Position numbers and translations under genes: made by a program
From: Kiritimatiellia bacterium
GTDB lineage: Bacteria; Verrucomicrobiota; Kiritimatiellia; JAAZAB01
Assembly: GCA_018400335.1 (NCBI GenBank)
Contig: JAGYMT010000122.1
Coordinates: 1-6,215, forward strand
Direction: 5' to 3'
Length of the DNA: 6,215 nucleotides
Notes under the pieces: generated by a model
Databases searched by the model: none
What the model was told of the DNA's origin: nothing
Seen by the model: the letters and a program-made list of their open reading frames with translations, nothing else
In this document: piece by piece, positions 1 to 5,495 of the stretch
Layout of the letters: each line of letters opens with the position of its first letter
Position numbering within the stretch: position 1 is the first letter of the stretch

Positions 1-300
1 GCTGACTATCAGCCCGCCGTTAAGGCCGAACTGGCAGCAATGCAGAGCCGCAAACGCTTTGACAGGATACTCACCGAGGCCGCCGTCCGCGGATTCTTGG
101 TCAAGGTCGGCATGGGGCGCCGTGTCTATCTTTCGCTGACAGCCAAAAACCCCGAGGAACTCGCGTCATGGGTGAAGGCAAAGTTTCATCGCCTGGCCAA
201 TTATCAAGAGCAGGAACGGGAAGCAAGGAAGGGACAGCAAGGGGTCACCGACCGGGGCACCGAGGGGGACACCGAGGGGGGCAGCTTTAAGAAGTCTTAA
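1..300 (+). CDS. 3' end of a possible winged-helix protein (partial)
   Basis: The reading frame is open from the first base of the window and stops at 298-300, giving 99 visible residues. It is therefore the C-terminal part of a longer gene. An ATG at 40 exists, but it has no well-placed Shine-Dalgarno site and would cut into the probable fold, so I do not treat it as the start. Residues about 20-50 resemble a winged helix: a helix (RILTEAAVRGFL) is followed by a VGMGRRVYLSLT segment of the kind that forms the wing strand in DNA-binding wHTH domains. The tail (about 60-99) is charged and low in complexity, with a tetrapeptide-like repeat (GVTD, RGTE, GDTE) and a basic end. The gene lies upstream of the packaging cluster, separated from it by 131 bp, so it may belong to an earlier replication or regulation module. 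The wHTH call is a weak pattern match and the function is not recognised. Confidence 0.6.
   Translation, partial: ADYQPAVKAELAAMQSRKRFDRILTEAAVRGFLVKVGMGRRVYLSLTAKNPEELASWVKAKFHRLANYQEQEREARKGQQGVTDRGTEGDTEGGSFKKS
241..276 (+). repeat. three imperfect 12-bp tandem repeats in the coding tail
   Basis: The units at 241-252, 253-264 and 265-276 are GGGGTCACCGAC, CGGGGCACCGAG and GGGGACACCGAG. They are in frame and encode GVTD-RGTE-GDTE, with a partial fourth unit starting at 277. The array sits in the disordered C-terminal tail of the upstream gene and looks like slippage-type expansion, not a separate element. Confidence 0.7.
287..300. repeat. 14-bp inverted repeat overlapping the stop codon
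   Basis: TTAAGA (287-292) and TCTTAA (295-300) are exact reverse complements separated by AG, and the right arm contains the TAA stop at 298-300. The arm is AT-rich and no T-tract follows, so this is not a convincing terminator. It could be a small operator or chance. Confidence 0.5.
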
Positions 301-335
301 CAAGAATACGTTCTCAAGAAGGCTCTTAAAAGAAG
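289..335 (+). repeat. imperfect direct repeat, AAGAAG-TCTTAA type
   Basis: The stretch 289-306 (AAGAAGTCTTAACAAGAA) is echoed at 316-335 (AAGAAGGCTCTTAAAAGAAG) with a 2-base insertion and one substitution. A perfect CTTATAAG palindrome follows at 340-347. GTCTTA at 294-299 is also complementary to TAAGAC at 344-349. Clustering of AAGA/TCTT blocks between two genes suggests a protein-binding region, but each element is short. Confidence 0.4.
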
Positions 336-352
336 ACCCCTTATAAGACATC

Positions 353-372
353 ATCCCGCCCGGAGGCGTGAT
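353..372 (+). terminator. weak hairpin, possible terminator or leader structure
   Basis: Bases 353-360 (ATCCCGCC) pair with 365-372 (GGCGTGAT) around a CGGA loop, giving seven pairs and one C-T mismatch. A T-tract of six (388-393) lies 15 bases beyond the stem, which is too far for a standard Rho-independent terminator. It could end transcription of the upstream gene weakly or structure the 5' leader of the downstream cluster. Confidence 0.25.
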
Positions 373-417
373 AATGCGTGTGTGTGCTTTTTTGAAATAC
401 ACGTTAATTGAAGAATG

Positions 418-423
418 AAAGGA
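418..423 (+). promoter_or_regulatory. ribosome binding site fixing the ATG at 432
   Basis: AAAGGA ends 8 bases before the ATG at 432. An upstream in-frame TTG at 408 has no comparable site, so 432 is the better start. Confidence 0.6.
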
Positions 424-431
424 AAGCGACA

Positions 432-722
432 ATGACAAAGAAACAGGTCAATGAAATCACCGAGGTTATTAGGCTCATCGCCCACGGTCCCTTATCCGGT
501 CCCGGAGCCCACCCCATGGGTATGGAAGCTTTATCCATGGCGCTGGCCGGCCAGAACACCCCAGGCGCCGACAGCGTTGCAGCTGGCCTGCATCATGTTG
601 CGGACTCGCTCGGCACTATTGCGGACGCCCTCTCCGATATTGCGCAGGCGATCAAAGCACAGGGCGATGCGGCGTCACCTTTACCGCCGAACGACAAAGC
701 ACACAATACGAGAGGCGCCTGA
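432..722 (+). CDS. small heptad-helix protein, unknown function (96 aa)
   Basis: This is a 96-residue protein that I do not recognise. The start at ATG 432 is set by AAAGGA at 418-423. Residues 1-20 form a short helix (QVNEITEVIRLIAHG). Residues 22-45 are rich in Gly, Pro, Ala and Met. Residues 49-74 form a clean amphipathic helix: hydrophobic V49, L53, V56, L60, I63, L67, I70 and I74 alternate at 4-3 spacing, the pattern of a parallel coiled coil. The tail (78-96) is polar and probably disordered. There is no signal peptide, membrane segment or cysteine. It is the first gene after the intergenic region and lies 12 bp before the next small frame, so it is probably the first member of the transcription unit. 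An oligomeric accessory or DNA-binding role (terminase small subunits also oligomerise) is possible but not shown. Confidence 0.7.
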   Translation: MTKKQVNEITEVIRLIAHGPLSGPGAHPMGMEALSMALAGQNTPGADSVAAGLHHVADSLGTIADALSDIAQAIKAQGDAASPLPPNDKAHNTRGA

Positions 723-734
723 AGCGTGGTGTGC

Positions 735-878
735 ATGATGAACAAAACAACGACATCCGACAGGCTTGCGCAAGTGGTTGATTGCGTGAATGTTGAAAAG
801 GTACTCCCGAAGGCAAGCAGCTCGGTACCTAATGCCTCGCAATCAGCGAAAAAAACGAATAGACAAACAGGAGAATAA
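735..878 (+). CDS. probable mini-gene, 47-aa unknown protein
   Basis: A frame opens with tandem ATG codons at 735 and 738 and ends with TAA at 876-878. The final A is the first base of the next gene's ATG (TAATG junction). The product is 47 residues, polar and Ser/Thr/Lys-rich, with one short amphipathic stretch (RLAQVVDCVNVEKVL) and a basic tail (KKTNRQTG). The case for a gene rests on position: it fills the gap between 722 and 878 and ends in a coupled junction like the other genes here. Against it, no good Shine-Dalgarno site precedes the ATGs, and short open frames arise by chance. It could instead be untranslated leader for the ParB-like gene. No function can be assigned. Confidence 0.4.
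   Translation: MMNKTTTSDRLAQVVDCVNVEKVLPKASSSVPNASQSAKKTNRQTGE
765..774. repeat. 10-bp perfect palindrome CTTGCGCAAG
   Basis: CTTGC and GCAAG abut with no spacer, about 100 bp upstream of the ParB-like gene. I saw no second copy in the window. It could be an operator, but a single 10-bp palindrome is weak evidence. Confidence 0.25.
869..873 (+). promoter_or_regulatory. ribosome binding site for the ParB-like gene
   Basis: AGGAG lies 4 bases before the ATG at 878, which is a short spacing. The site is inside the 3' end of the preceding mini-frame, so it would also support reinitiation at the TAATG junction. Confidence 0.5.
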
Positions 879-1549
879 TGAAGGTTCAAAACATGCCCAT
901 TGACAAGCTGACACCCTACCCGGACAACCCCCGCCAGATACCCGCGGAGGCCGTTCAGGCGGTTGCCCGCAGCATCAAGGAATTCGGATTCCGGGTTCCG
1001 ATAGTGGTTGATGCCAAGCGTGTGGTTATCGCCGGCCACACCCGCCTTCTGGCCGCCAAACAGCTTGGATTAAGGGAAGTCCCGGTCCACGTTGCCACCG
1101 ATTTGACCCCCGATCAGGTCCGCGCGCTCCGCCTGGCGGATAATAAGACCGCCACCTTTACCAAGTGGAACGCTCCATGCCTCGACAAGGAGCTTGCAGC
1201 ACTTCAGGCGGCGAGCACGCTGTTATGCGAGGCAGCAGGCTTCCCGCTGGAGGTTGAGGCGCTTGTTCAGGCCATCCGCGAGGAAAAACCCTTCGATGAT
1301 GCCGACGCCCAGGCCAAGCGACGGCAGGAAAAGGCCGAGAAACTCGCGGCCACCATCGAGAAGGTGAAGGCCGTCGTGTCGGACCGTTCCGACGTGCAGG
1401 CGGTTGTCATTCCTCTTGATGAGACTGGAAAAGCCTTCATCCTGGCCGATCCCGTCTTTGCCGACTTTGTGTCCGAACTGAAACGCGCCATTGATGCCGG
1501 AGAGCAGAGCCCACTTGCCGCTATCCTGAAGGAGGTCCGCCCGTTATGA
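878..1549 (+). CDS. ParB/Srx-fold domain protein (IbrB-like)
   Basis: This 223-residue protein has an N-terminal ParB/sulfiredoxin-fold domain at about 3-95. Visible family motifs are NPR (17-19) in the PYPDNPRQ box, GFRVPIVV (37-44), the AGHTR nucleotide-binding box (52-56), AAKQLGLREVPV (59-70) and RLADNKTA (85-92). The box reads GHTR instead of the GERR of chromosome-partitioning ParB, as in phage ParB-like domains that are often attached to DNA methyltransferases. No methyltransferase motif follows here. Instead there is a helical, charged linker (about 125-165) and a C-terminal segment (about 170-223, SDVQAVVIPL to SPLAAILKEV) that I associate with phage members of the group. ParB-fold domains bind nucleotides and DNA, and some are phosphotransferases or nucleases. 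The gene overlaps the PAPS-reductase-like gene by ATGA, the domain pairing seen in IbrB/IbrA. No ParA partner is present, so plasmid-type partitioning is unlikely. Confidence 0.88.
   Translation: MKVQNMPIDKLTPYPDNPRQIPAEAVQAVARSIKEFGFRVPIVVDAKRVVIAGHTRLLAAKQLGLREVPVHVATDLTPDQVRALRLADNKTATFTKWNAPCLDKELAALQAASTLLCEAAGFPLEVEALVQAIREEKPFDDADAQAKRRQEKAEKLAATIEKVKAVVSDRSDVQAVVIPLDETGKAFILADPVFADFVSELKRAIDAGEQSPLAAILKEVRPL
1529..1536 (+). promoter_or_regulatory. strong ribosome binding site for the PAPS-reductase-like gene
   Basis: AAGGAGGT is a full anti-16S match ending 9 bases before the ATG at 1546, inside the end of the ParB-like gene. It predicts efficient translation of the PP-loop protein beyond simple coupling. 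Confidence 0.75.
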
Positions 1550-2427
1550 AGCGAACGCTCGAAATCATCCGGAGAGCCTACGAGGTCGGCAAGAACCCCG
1601 TCATGGCTTTCAGCGCCGGAACCGATTCTGCGGTCCTGCTGGACATCATTCATTCACGCACCGAGCACCGCCCGCCGATCCTATCTGTTGACGATCAGAT
1701 GAGCGATCCGGCCACGTTGCCCTTTATACGCGAGACCGCCAAGAGATATGGCGCGCGCCTGATTCTGGCCCGGGCGCCCATCACACCCCTGGAGCAGTGG
1801 CATAAATCAGGCTGGCCGATGCTTGGAAAACTCGCCGCCCGGTTATGGATGCAACGTCACAAAAACCGCGACATGGGTTTCCGCGTGGACGTGTCAAGCT
1901 GCTGTCGGAATATCAAGATTGCACCAGGTCGGCAGGCCATGAAGCAGGCAGGCAGCACCCTCCAGTTTACCGGGCAACGTGGTCAAAGTGATGATGCCTT
2001 GCGCGGTATGAGAGCGGAGAAGGATTCCACACTCTTCTTCCAGAAGACCGACCGTATATGGATATGCAACCCGCTCGACGGCTGGACCGATACCATGGTC
2101 AAGCGATATGTTGAGGCGCACAACATCACGCTGCACCCCGCACGCGCCCGAGGCGCCCAGACGATCGGCTGCCTTTACTGTGGCGGAGGCGGGCAATTCG
2201 ACAACTCCGGATTCAGGCACTTGCGCCGCCTGTATCCCGACGCATGGCGGCAACTCATGGTTGACTGGCAGGCCGGCGAAATCGTCCTTTCCGTCAAACA
2301 TGATCAGCCCTTGCACGTGATCCGCGCCGCCATCGAACGGTTAGGAGGCCTGGAAGAAGTAGCACGTGAGCACCCACACGTCTTTGACTTCTTGCGGATT
2401 AAGCCCCTGAAAGGATACTCGAAATGA
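1546..2427 (+). CDS. PAPS-reductase-family PP-loop protein with Fe-S cysteine motif (IbrA/DndC-like)
   Basis: This 293-residue protein belongs to the adenine nucleotide alpha hydrolase (PP-loop) group. The PP-loop is SAGTDS (23-28), a variant of SGGKDS. Other family features are a strand ending in SVDDQ (47-51), TGQRGQSDDALRG (142-154, matching the GxRxxES-type motif), and NPLDGWTDTMVKRYV (175-189, matching PLxxWT). C119-C120 and C209/C212 form CC-X88-CXXC, the spacing that binds a [4Fe-4S] cluster in APS reductases. No cysteine follows C212, so the ECGLH-type catalytic tail of sulfonucleotide reductases is missing. The protein probably adenylates or activates a substrate, as proposed for DndC, rather than making sulfite. 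No cys or dnd gene is nearby. The overlaps (ATGA at both ends) tie it to the ParB-like protein and to the terminase. Family assignment is firm; substrate is unknown. Confidence 0.88.
   Translation: MKRTLEIIRRAYEVGKNPVMAFSAGTDSAVLLDIIHSRTEHRPPILSVDDQMSDPATLPFIRETAKRYGARLILARAPITPLEQWHKSGWPMLGKLAARLWMQRHKNRDMGFRVDVSSCCRNIKIAPGRQAMKQAGSTLQFTGQRGQSDDALRGMRAEKDSTLFFQKTDRIWICNPLDGWTDTMVKRYVEAHNITLHPARARGAQTIGCLYCGGGGQFDNSGFRHLRRLYPDAWRQLMVDWQAGEIVLSVKHDQPLHVIRAAIERLGGLEEVAREHPHVFDFLRIKPLKGYSK
2411..2415 (+). promoter_or_regulatory. ribosome binding site for the terminase gene
   Basis: AAGGA ends 8 bases before the ATG at 2424 and supports that start, which forms an ATGA overlap with the upstream stop. 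Confidence 0.55.
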
Positions 2428-4664
2428 ACACGGACACCAATTCCGCGCTGCTGTCATCGGCAGCCCGTAAGATCAAGAGCAAGCGCCGCCTGTCGGACGC
2501 GGAATATCATGCCGTATGCGGCGCACCACTACCCGAGCCCGACCGCGAGCGCATCCTTGCCGCCAACTTATCCTTTACCATCGCAGCAGCCCAAGCCGGA
2601 GGAAGGTTGTCTCCGCACGACAGACGCATAATCACCGAGCACGCCCCAGACAGCGCCGCAGCACTTAACGCCCACGACCAGTCTATCAAAGAACGCCACC
2701 GCGAGAGCCAGCGGCGAACGGCTACCCGATACCGCAGCGCCGATCTGGAGGTCAAAATCGGTGAGCCGATCAACCCCAGACGCCGCGCCCGTTGCACCGC
2801 CTCGCTTGAATCCTTTTTGCGCACCTACTTTCAACAGGAATTTCCGGATAAATTCGACGCAAACATGCTGGAGGTTATTACCATCGCCGAGCGAACAATC
2901 AACGCCGGCGGCCGATTCGCCGTTGTCATGCCCAGGGGCTCCGGCAAGACAACAGTGCTATGCCGCGCCGCCCTATGGGGCAGCCTGACAGGTCGCCGCC
3001 CGTTCATCGTCCTGCTATCGGCCACGGACCCCGCCGCCGCCCGCCTGCTTCAAATGCTCTCCGTCGACCTCGCTGCCAACGAGATGTTGCGCGAGGACTT
3101 CCCGGAGGTATGCGCCGCCTTCCATGCCGGCGAAGGCCGCCCGCAGCGACTAAGGGCGCTCCACGCCGACGACGAAATCCTGCACTGCAACGCCACCCGC
3201 GACCGGCTTGTTTTTCCAACGCTGGAACGCCAAGGAACCGCCGCGCAAGGTCAAATCATCGTGTGCCGTGGTCTAACAGGCGCATTGCGCGGCATCACCC
3301 ACACCAAGCCCGATGGAACGACCCTCCGCCCGTCTTGCGTACTGGTTGATGATCCGCAGTCTGATGAGAGCGCCCGCAGCCCACAGCAGGTCGGTGAACG
3401 CGAGAGCCTACTATCCGGCGCCGTTCTCGGCCTGGCCGGTCCGCGTCAGACAGTTGCTGCGCTGGTTGCTCTGACGTGCATAAAACGCGGCGACCTCGCC
3501 GACAGGCTTCTTGATCCCAAACAGCACCCCGAGTTCACATCGCGCCGGTTCCCGCTTGTGGACAAATGGCCGACTGCAACAGAGCTTTGGGAGGAATACG
3601 ACGAGGCATGGCGCAGCGACGGCGCCAAGGCCGCGTCAGCCCTTTACCGCAAGCACAGACGCCAGATGGACGACGGCGCAGTTATCTCTTGCTCTTGGCG
3701 CATCCGACCCGGCGAAGTATCAGCTATCCAGACCGCGCATAATCTCAAGTTGGAGATGGGCGAGGCCGCTTTCGCGTCCGAGATGCAAGGGGAGCCGCTC
3801 GCGGTCAATGCCTCGATCTATGACATCACAGCACAACAGGTCACTGCACACACGACAGACCTTGCACGCCTGCACCTACCACCGGCAGCAACGGTTTTCG
3901 GCGGGCATTGCGACATAAACCGCGCCGGCCTGCACTGGGCGCTTGCCTCGTTCGATCAAAGCATGACTTCTCATATCGCAGACTATGCCAAGCACCCGGC
4001 ACATGGCGACCTATGGCGCGAAAACGCACCACAGCGAGACAAATTAATCGCGATATTTGACGGATTGAAAGCAGTGTGCGACCACATCGCTGCCACCAGA
4101 TACACCAGGGACGGCGCCCCGATCCTGCCCGGCCTGATTCTCATTGACGCAAGCTATGAGTCTGACATCGTGCACCAATTCGCGGAACAAGCACGGTTTC
4201 CCTTCAAGGTCATGCCCGCCATCGGCAGGAATTCAAGCCGCTATCGCTGGAACAAGCAGACGCTCGTCGGAAGCCCCGGAGAACAATGTCACATTCAGAG
4301 ACCGCTTTCGCGCCGTTGTCCATACGTAATGTTCAACTCTTGCCACTGGCGCGAGGTTATGCAACGCGCATTCTTAGCCACCCCAGGAGCCCCCGGCGGC
4401 TGCACGCTTTACGCCGTCCCAACCCATAAGTATCACGCCGCATTCGCAGAACACATCATCGCCGAGCGTCTTGTCAACAAATACCCGACCGACCTTGGCA
4501 TGCGGTGGGAGTGGCGCCACCAGCCCGGCGCATTATGGGACTGGGGCGACGCGCTGACGGGAGCCTGGGTCAGTGCCGCCCTGCAAGGTCTAAGCACGAG
4601 CGGCGAGCCGGTCAATATGGCGCGCCGGCGGAAAGTGTATAGAGCGAAAGATTTTATTCGATGA
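2424..4664 (+). CDS. terL: phage terminase large subunit (packaging ATPase-nuclease)
   Basis: This 746-residue protein is the motor that pumps phage DNA into the prohead and cuts it. The ATPase half shows Walker A PRGSGKTT (170-177), the coupling-like LLSATD (198-202), and Walker B VLVDDPQSDES (306-316, D309/D310). The RNase H-like nuclease half shows its three usual acidic positions: D497 in GHCDINRAG, D575 in LILIDASYES, and D709 in WDWGDALTGAW near the C-terminus. Typical large subunits are roughly 450-650 residues. Here about 130 residues precede the ATPase core; they are basic and helical (RKIKSKRRLSDAEY, LSPHDRRIITEHA) and may recognise DNA or replace a separate small subunit, which is not visible. 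No frameshift or missing motif was found. It is coupled by ATGA overlaps to the PP-loop gene before it and the metallopeptidase-like gene after it. Confidence 0.92.
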   Translation: MNTDTNSALLSSAARKIKSKRRLSDAEYHAVCGAPLPEPDRERILAANLSFTIAAAQAGGRLSPHDRRIITEHAPDSAAALNAHDQSIKERHRESQRRTATRYRSADLEVKIGEPINPRRRARCTASLESFLRTYFQQEFPDKFDANMLEVITIAERTINAGGRFAVVMPRGSGKTTVLCRAALWGSLTGRRPFIVLLSATDPAAARLLQMLSVDLAANEMLREDFPEVCAAFHAGEGRPQRLRALHADDEILHCNATRDRLVFPTLERQGTAAQGQIIVCRGLTGALRGITHTKPDGTTLRPSCVLVDDPQSDESARSPQQVGERESLLSGAVLGLAGPRQTVAALVALTCIKRGDLADRLLDPKQHPEFTSRRFPLVDKWPTATELWEEYDEAWRSDGAKAASALYRKHRRQMDDGAVISCSWRIRPGEVSAIQTAHNLKLEMGEAAFASEMQGEPLAVNASIYDITAQQVTAHTTDLARLHLPPAATVFGGHCDINRAGLHWALASFDQSMTSHIADYAKHPAHGDLWRENAPQRDKLIAIFDGLKAVCDHIAATRYTRDGAPILPGLILIDASYESDIVHQFAEQARFPFKVMPAIGRNSSRYRWNKQTLVGSPGEQCHIQRPLSRRCPYVMFNSCHWREVMQRAFLATPGAPGGCTLYAVPTHKYHAAFAEHIIAERLVNKYPTDLGMRWEWRHQPGALWDWGDALTGAWVSAALQGLSTSGEPVNMARRRKVYRAKDFIR

Positions 4665-5278
4665 ACAAACGCAGCACATCAAACGCTGATATTTGGCGCA
4701 CATGCCTGCACGAGGCCGCACATGTCGTGGTGGCTCGTGCCCTGAATTATTGGAACTGCACAGCATCGGCGTGCGTCAATCTGATTGAGGGAAACGGTGC
4801 CGCTGTCTACTGCTGGGGCATGACCAAGACTGTCGAGGCTATAGCAAACGCAAGCGGCGACTATGGAGTGCGGCTATCACGAGTATTTCCCGCACCCCGC
4901 CACCGGCCACGCCATTTACCGGACGCCAGCACCACCACCGGCAAGCGCGCTCAAGCCATCCGCGAGATTCAGTCCGAGGCGGCGACCGTTTTACACCGCG
5001 AAGCCGTCGCATCGGGCACAGATGCCGAACGCGTCGCTCGTTACTCGATTTCATTCGACCCGACCACCCCCCGGGACTGGCAGCAACGCTTTCGCCGCAT
5101 TCACGCCCAAGCGCGGCTTGAGGTATGGCGCCACCGGCATGAAATTCGAGCGGTGGCCAGTATCCTATTCCGGGAAGGCGAGATCGTAATTCCAGGCGAT
5201 CCAGAGCATGAAGCATTTTTTTGCCGGTTGCATGGTGCGGCCAGCAGTGAGGAAAACAGAAAGCAGGAGGAAAAGTAA
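4661..5278 (+). CDS. stand-alone M41/FtsH-peptidase-like HEXXH protein
   Basis: This 205-residue protein resembles the peptidase domain of FtsH (family M41) without its AAA ATPase or membrane segments. H17-E18-A-A-H21 in CLHEAAHVVVARAL is the zinc-binding HEXXH helix. The NLIEGNGAAVYCWG strand (40-53), the IANASGDYGVRL helix (61-72, comparable to the GGRAAE region), SGTDAERVARY (118-128, comparable to GASNDI...AR, where D121 would be the third zinc ligand), and a C-terminal helix WRHRHEIRAVASILFREG (156-173) follow M41 order. It starts in an ATGA overlap with the terminase stop and has only a poor Shine-Dalgarno site, so translation probably depends on coupling. The role in a packaging cluster is unknown. 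Prohead or scaffold processing, or cleavage of a host protein, are possible. The proline-rich stretch at 77-92 diverges from FtsH. The M41 relation is inferred from motif order and was not tested by alignment. Confidence 0.72.
   Translation: MNKRSTSNADIWRTCLHEAAHVVVARALNYWNCTASACVNLIEGNGAAVYCWGMTKTVEAIANASGDYGVRLSRVFPAPRHRPRHLPDASTTTGKRAQAIREIQSEAATVLHREAVASGTDAERVARYSISFDPTTPRDWQQRFRRIHAQARLEVWRHRHEIRAVASILFREGEIVIPGDPEHEAFFCRLHGAASSEENRKQEEK
5265..5270 (+). promoter_or_regulatory. strong ribosome binding site deciding the start at 5280
   Basis: AGGAGG ends 9 bases before ATG 5280. An in-frame ATG exists upstream at 5208 inside the previous gene, but it lacks such a site, so 5280 is chosen. 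Confidence 0.7.
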
Positions 5279-5279
5279 G

Positions 5280-5477
5280 ATGAAGAAAATGCCGTTTCAA
5301 CAAATGATGGAGTTAAGGCGCAGACTCGCGGCGGGAGCGGAGCCAGCGGCACTGGTTACAGAGGTTCAAGACTACGGATTCGACCTCGATGCCCTGCAGG
5401 CTTTACAAGCCACAGTCAAGCGCGACGGCGCGGCCATGCTTCGTTTCGGCGGTTCAGTTGAATTCAAAACGAGATAA
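5280..5477 (+). CDS. small unknown protein (65 aa)
   Basis: This 65-residue protein starts at ATG 5280, one base after the stop of the metallopeptidase-like gene, behind a strong AGGAGG. It has a basic N-terminal helix (MELRRRLAAG), a middle segment EVQDYGFDLDALQALQATVKR that would form an amphipathic helix, and a short C-terminal strand-like end (AMLRFGGSVEFKTR). There is no cysteine, signal peptide or membrane segment. I do not recognise the family. Its place between the terminase block and a coiled-coil protein fits a small late-region accessory protein. The good ribosome site and tight packing make it a likely real gene. Confidence 0.65.
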   Translation: MKKMPFQQMMELRRRLAAGAEPAALVTEVQDYGFDLDALQALQATVKRDGAAMLRFGGSVEFKTR

Positions 5478-5481
5478 CACG

Positions 5482-5487
5482 AAAGGA
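5482..5487 (+). promoter_or_regulatory. ribosome binding site for the last gene
   Basis: AAAGGA ends 8 bases before ATG 5496, followed by an A-rich spacer that would keep the start unstructured. Confidence 0.6.
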
Positions 5488-5495
5488 AAAAAAAG

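Larger units (their letters stand above)
301..431. other. intergenic region, probable regulatory spacer
   Basis: No open frame here has a credible start signal. The region holds the right copy of an AAGAAG-type repeat, the CTTATAAG palindrome (340-347), a GC-rich hairpin (353-372), a GT run (378-386) and six T residues (388-393). Possible -10-like hexamers are TATAAG (342-347) and GATAAT (370-375), but neither has a recognisable -35 at the right spacing, so no promoter is called. It is the only break among the + strand genes and is the natural place for transcription of the downstream cluster to begin. Confidence 0.5.

Noticed and set aside
378..393. GT run plus six T residues as a terminator
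   Set aside because: The T-tract is not directly preceded by a stable stem. The nearest hairpin ends 15 bases upstream.
408..431. TTG start at 408 for the 96-aa protein
   Set aside because: There is no Shine-Dalgarno site before 408, while AAAGGA is correctly placed before the ATG at 432.
979..992. Inverted repeat GGAAT-TCGG-ATTCC
   Set aside because: Only five pairs, located inside conserved coding sequence of the ParB domain; expected by chance.
593..1039. Minus-strand open frame of 148 codons
   Set aside because: It overlaps the ParB domain motifs and the end of the 96-aa gene, has no recognisable domain, and is the only reason to propose a leftward gene here.
878..1549. ParB as a plasmid or phage partition protein
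   Set aside because: No ParA gene and no repeated parS-like site are visible, and the GHTR box and C-terminus differ from partition ParB.
1894..2316. Minus-strand open frame of 140 codons inside the PP-loop gene
   Set aside because: The + strand encodes conserved cysteine and PLxxWT motifs across this stretch, so the antisense frame is a shadow.
4863..5189. Alternative + frame suggesting a frameshift in the HEXXH protein
   Set aside because: The proline-rich stretch around residues 77-92 looked like a possible frameshift. However, the original frame continues with M41-like segments (SGTDAERVAR and the C-terminal helix), so the gene is intact.
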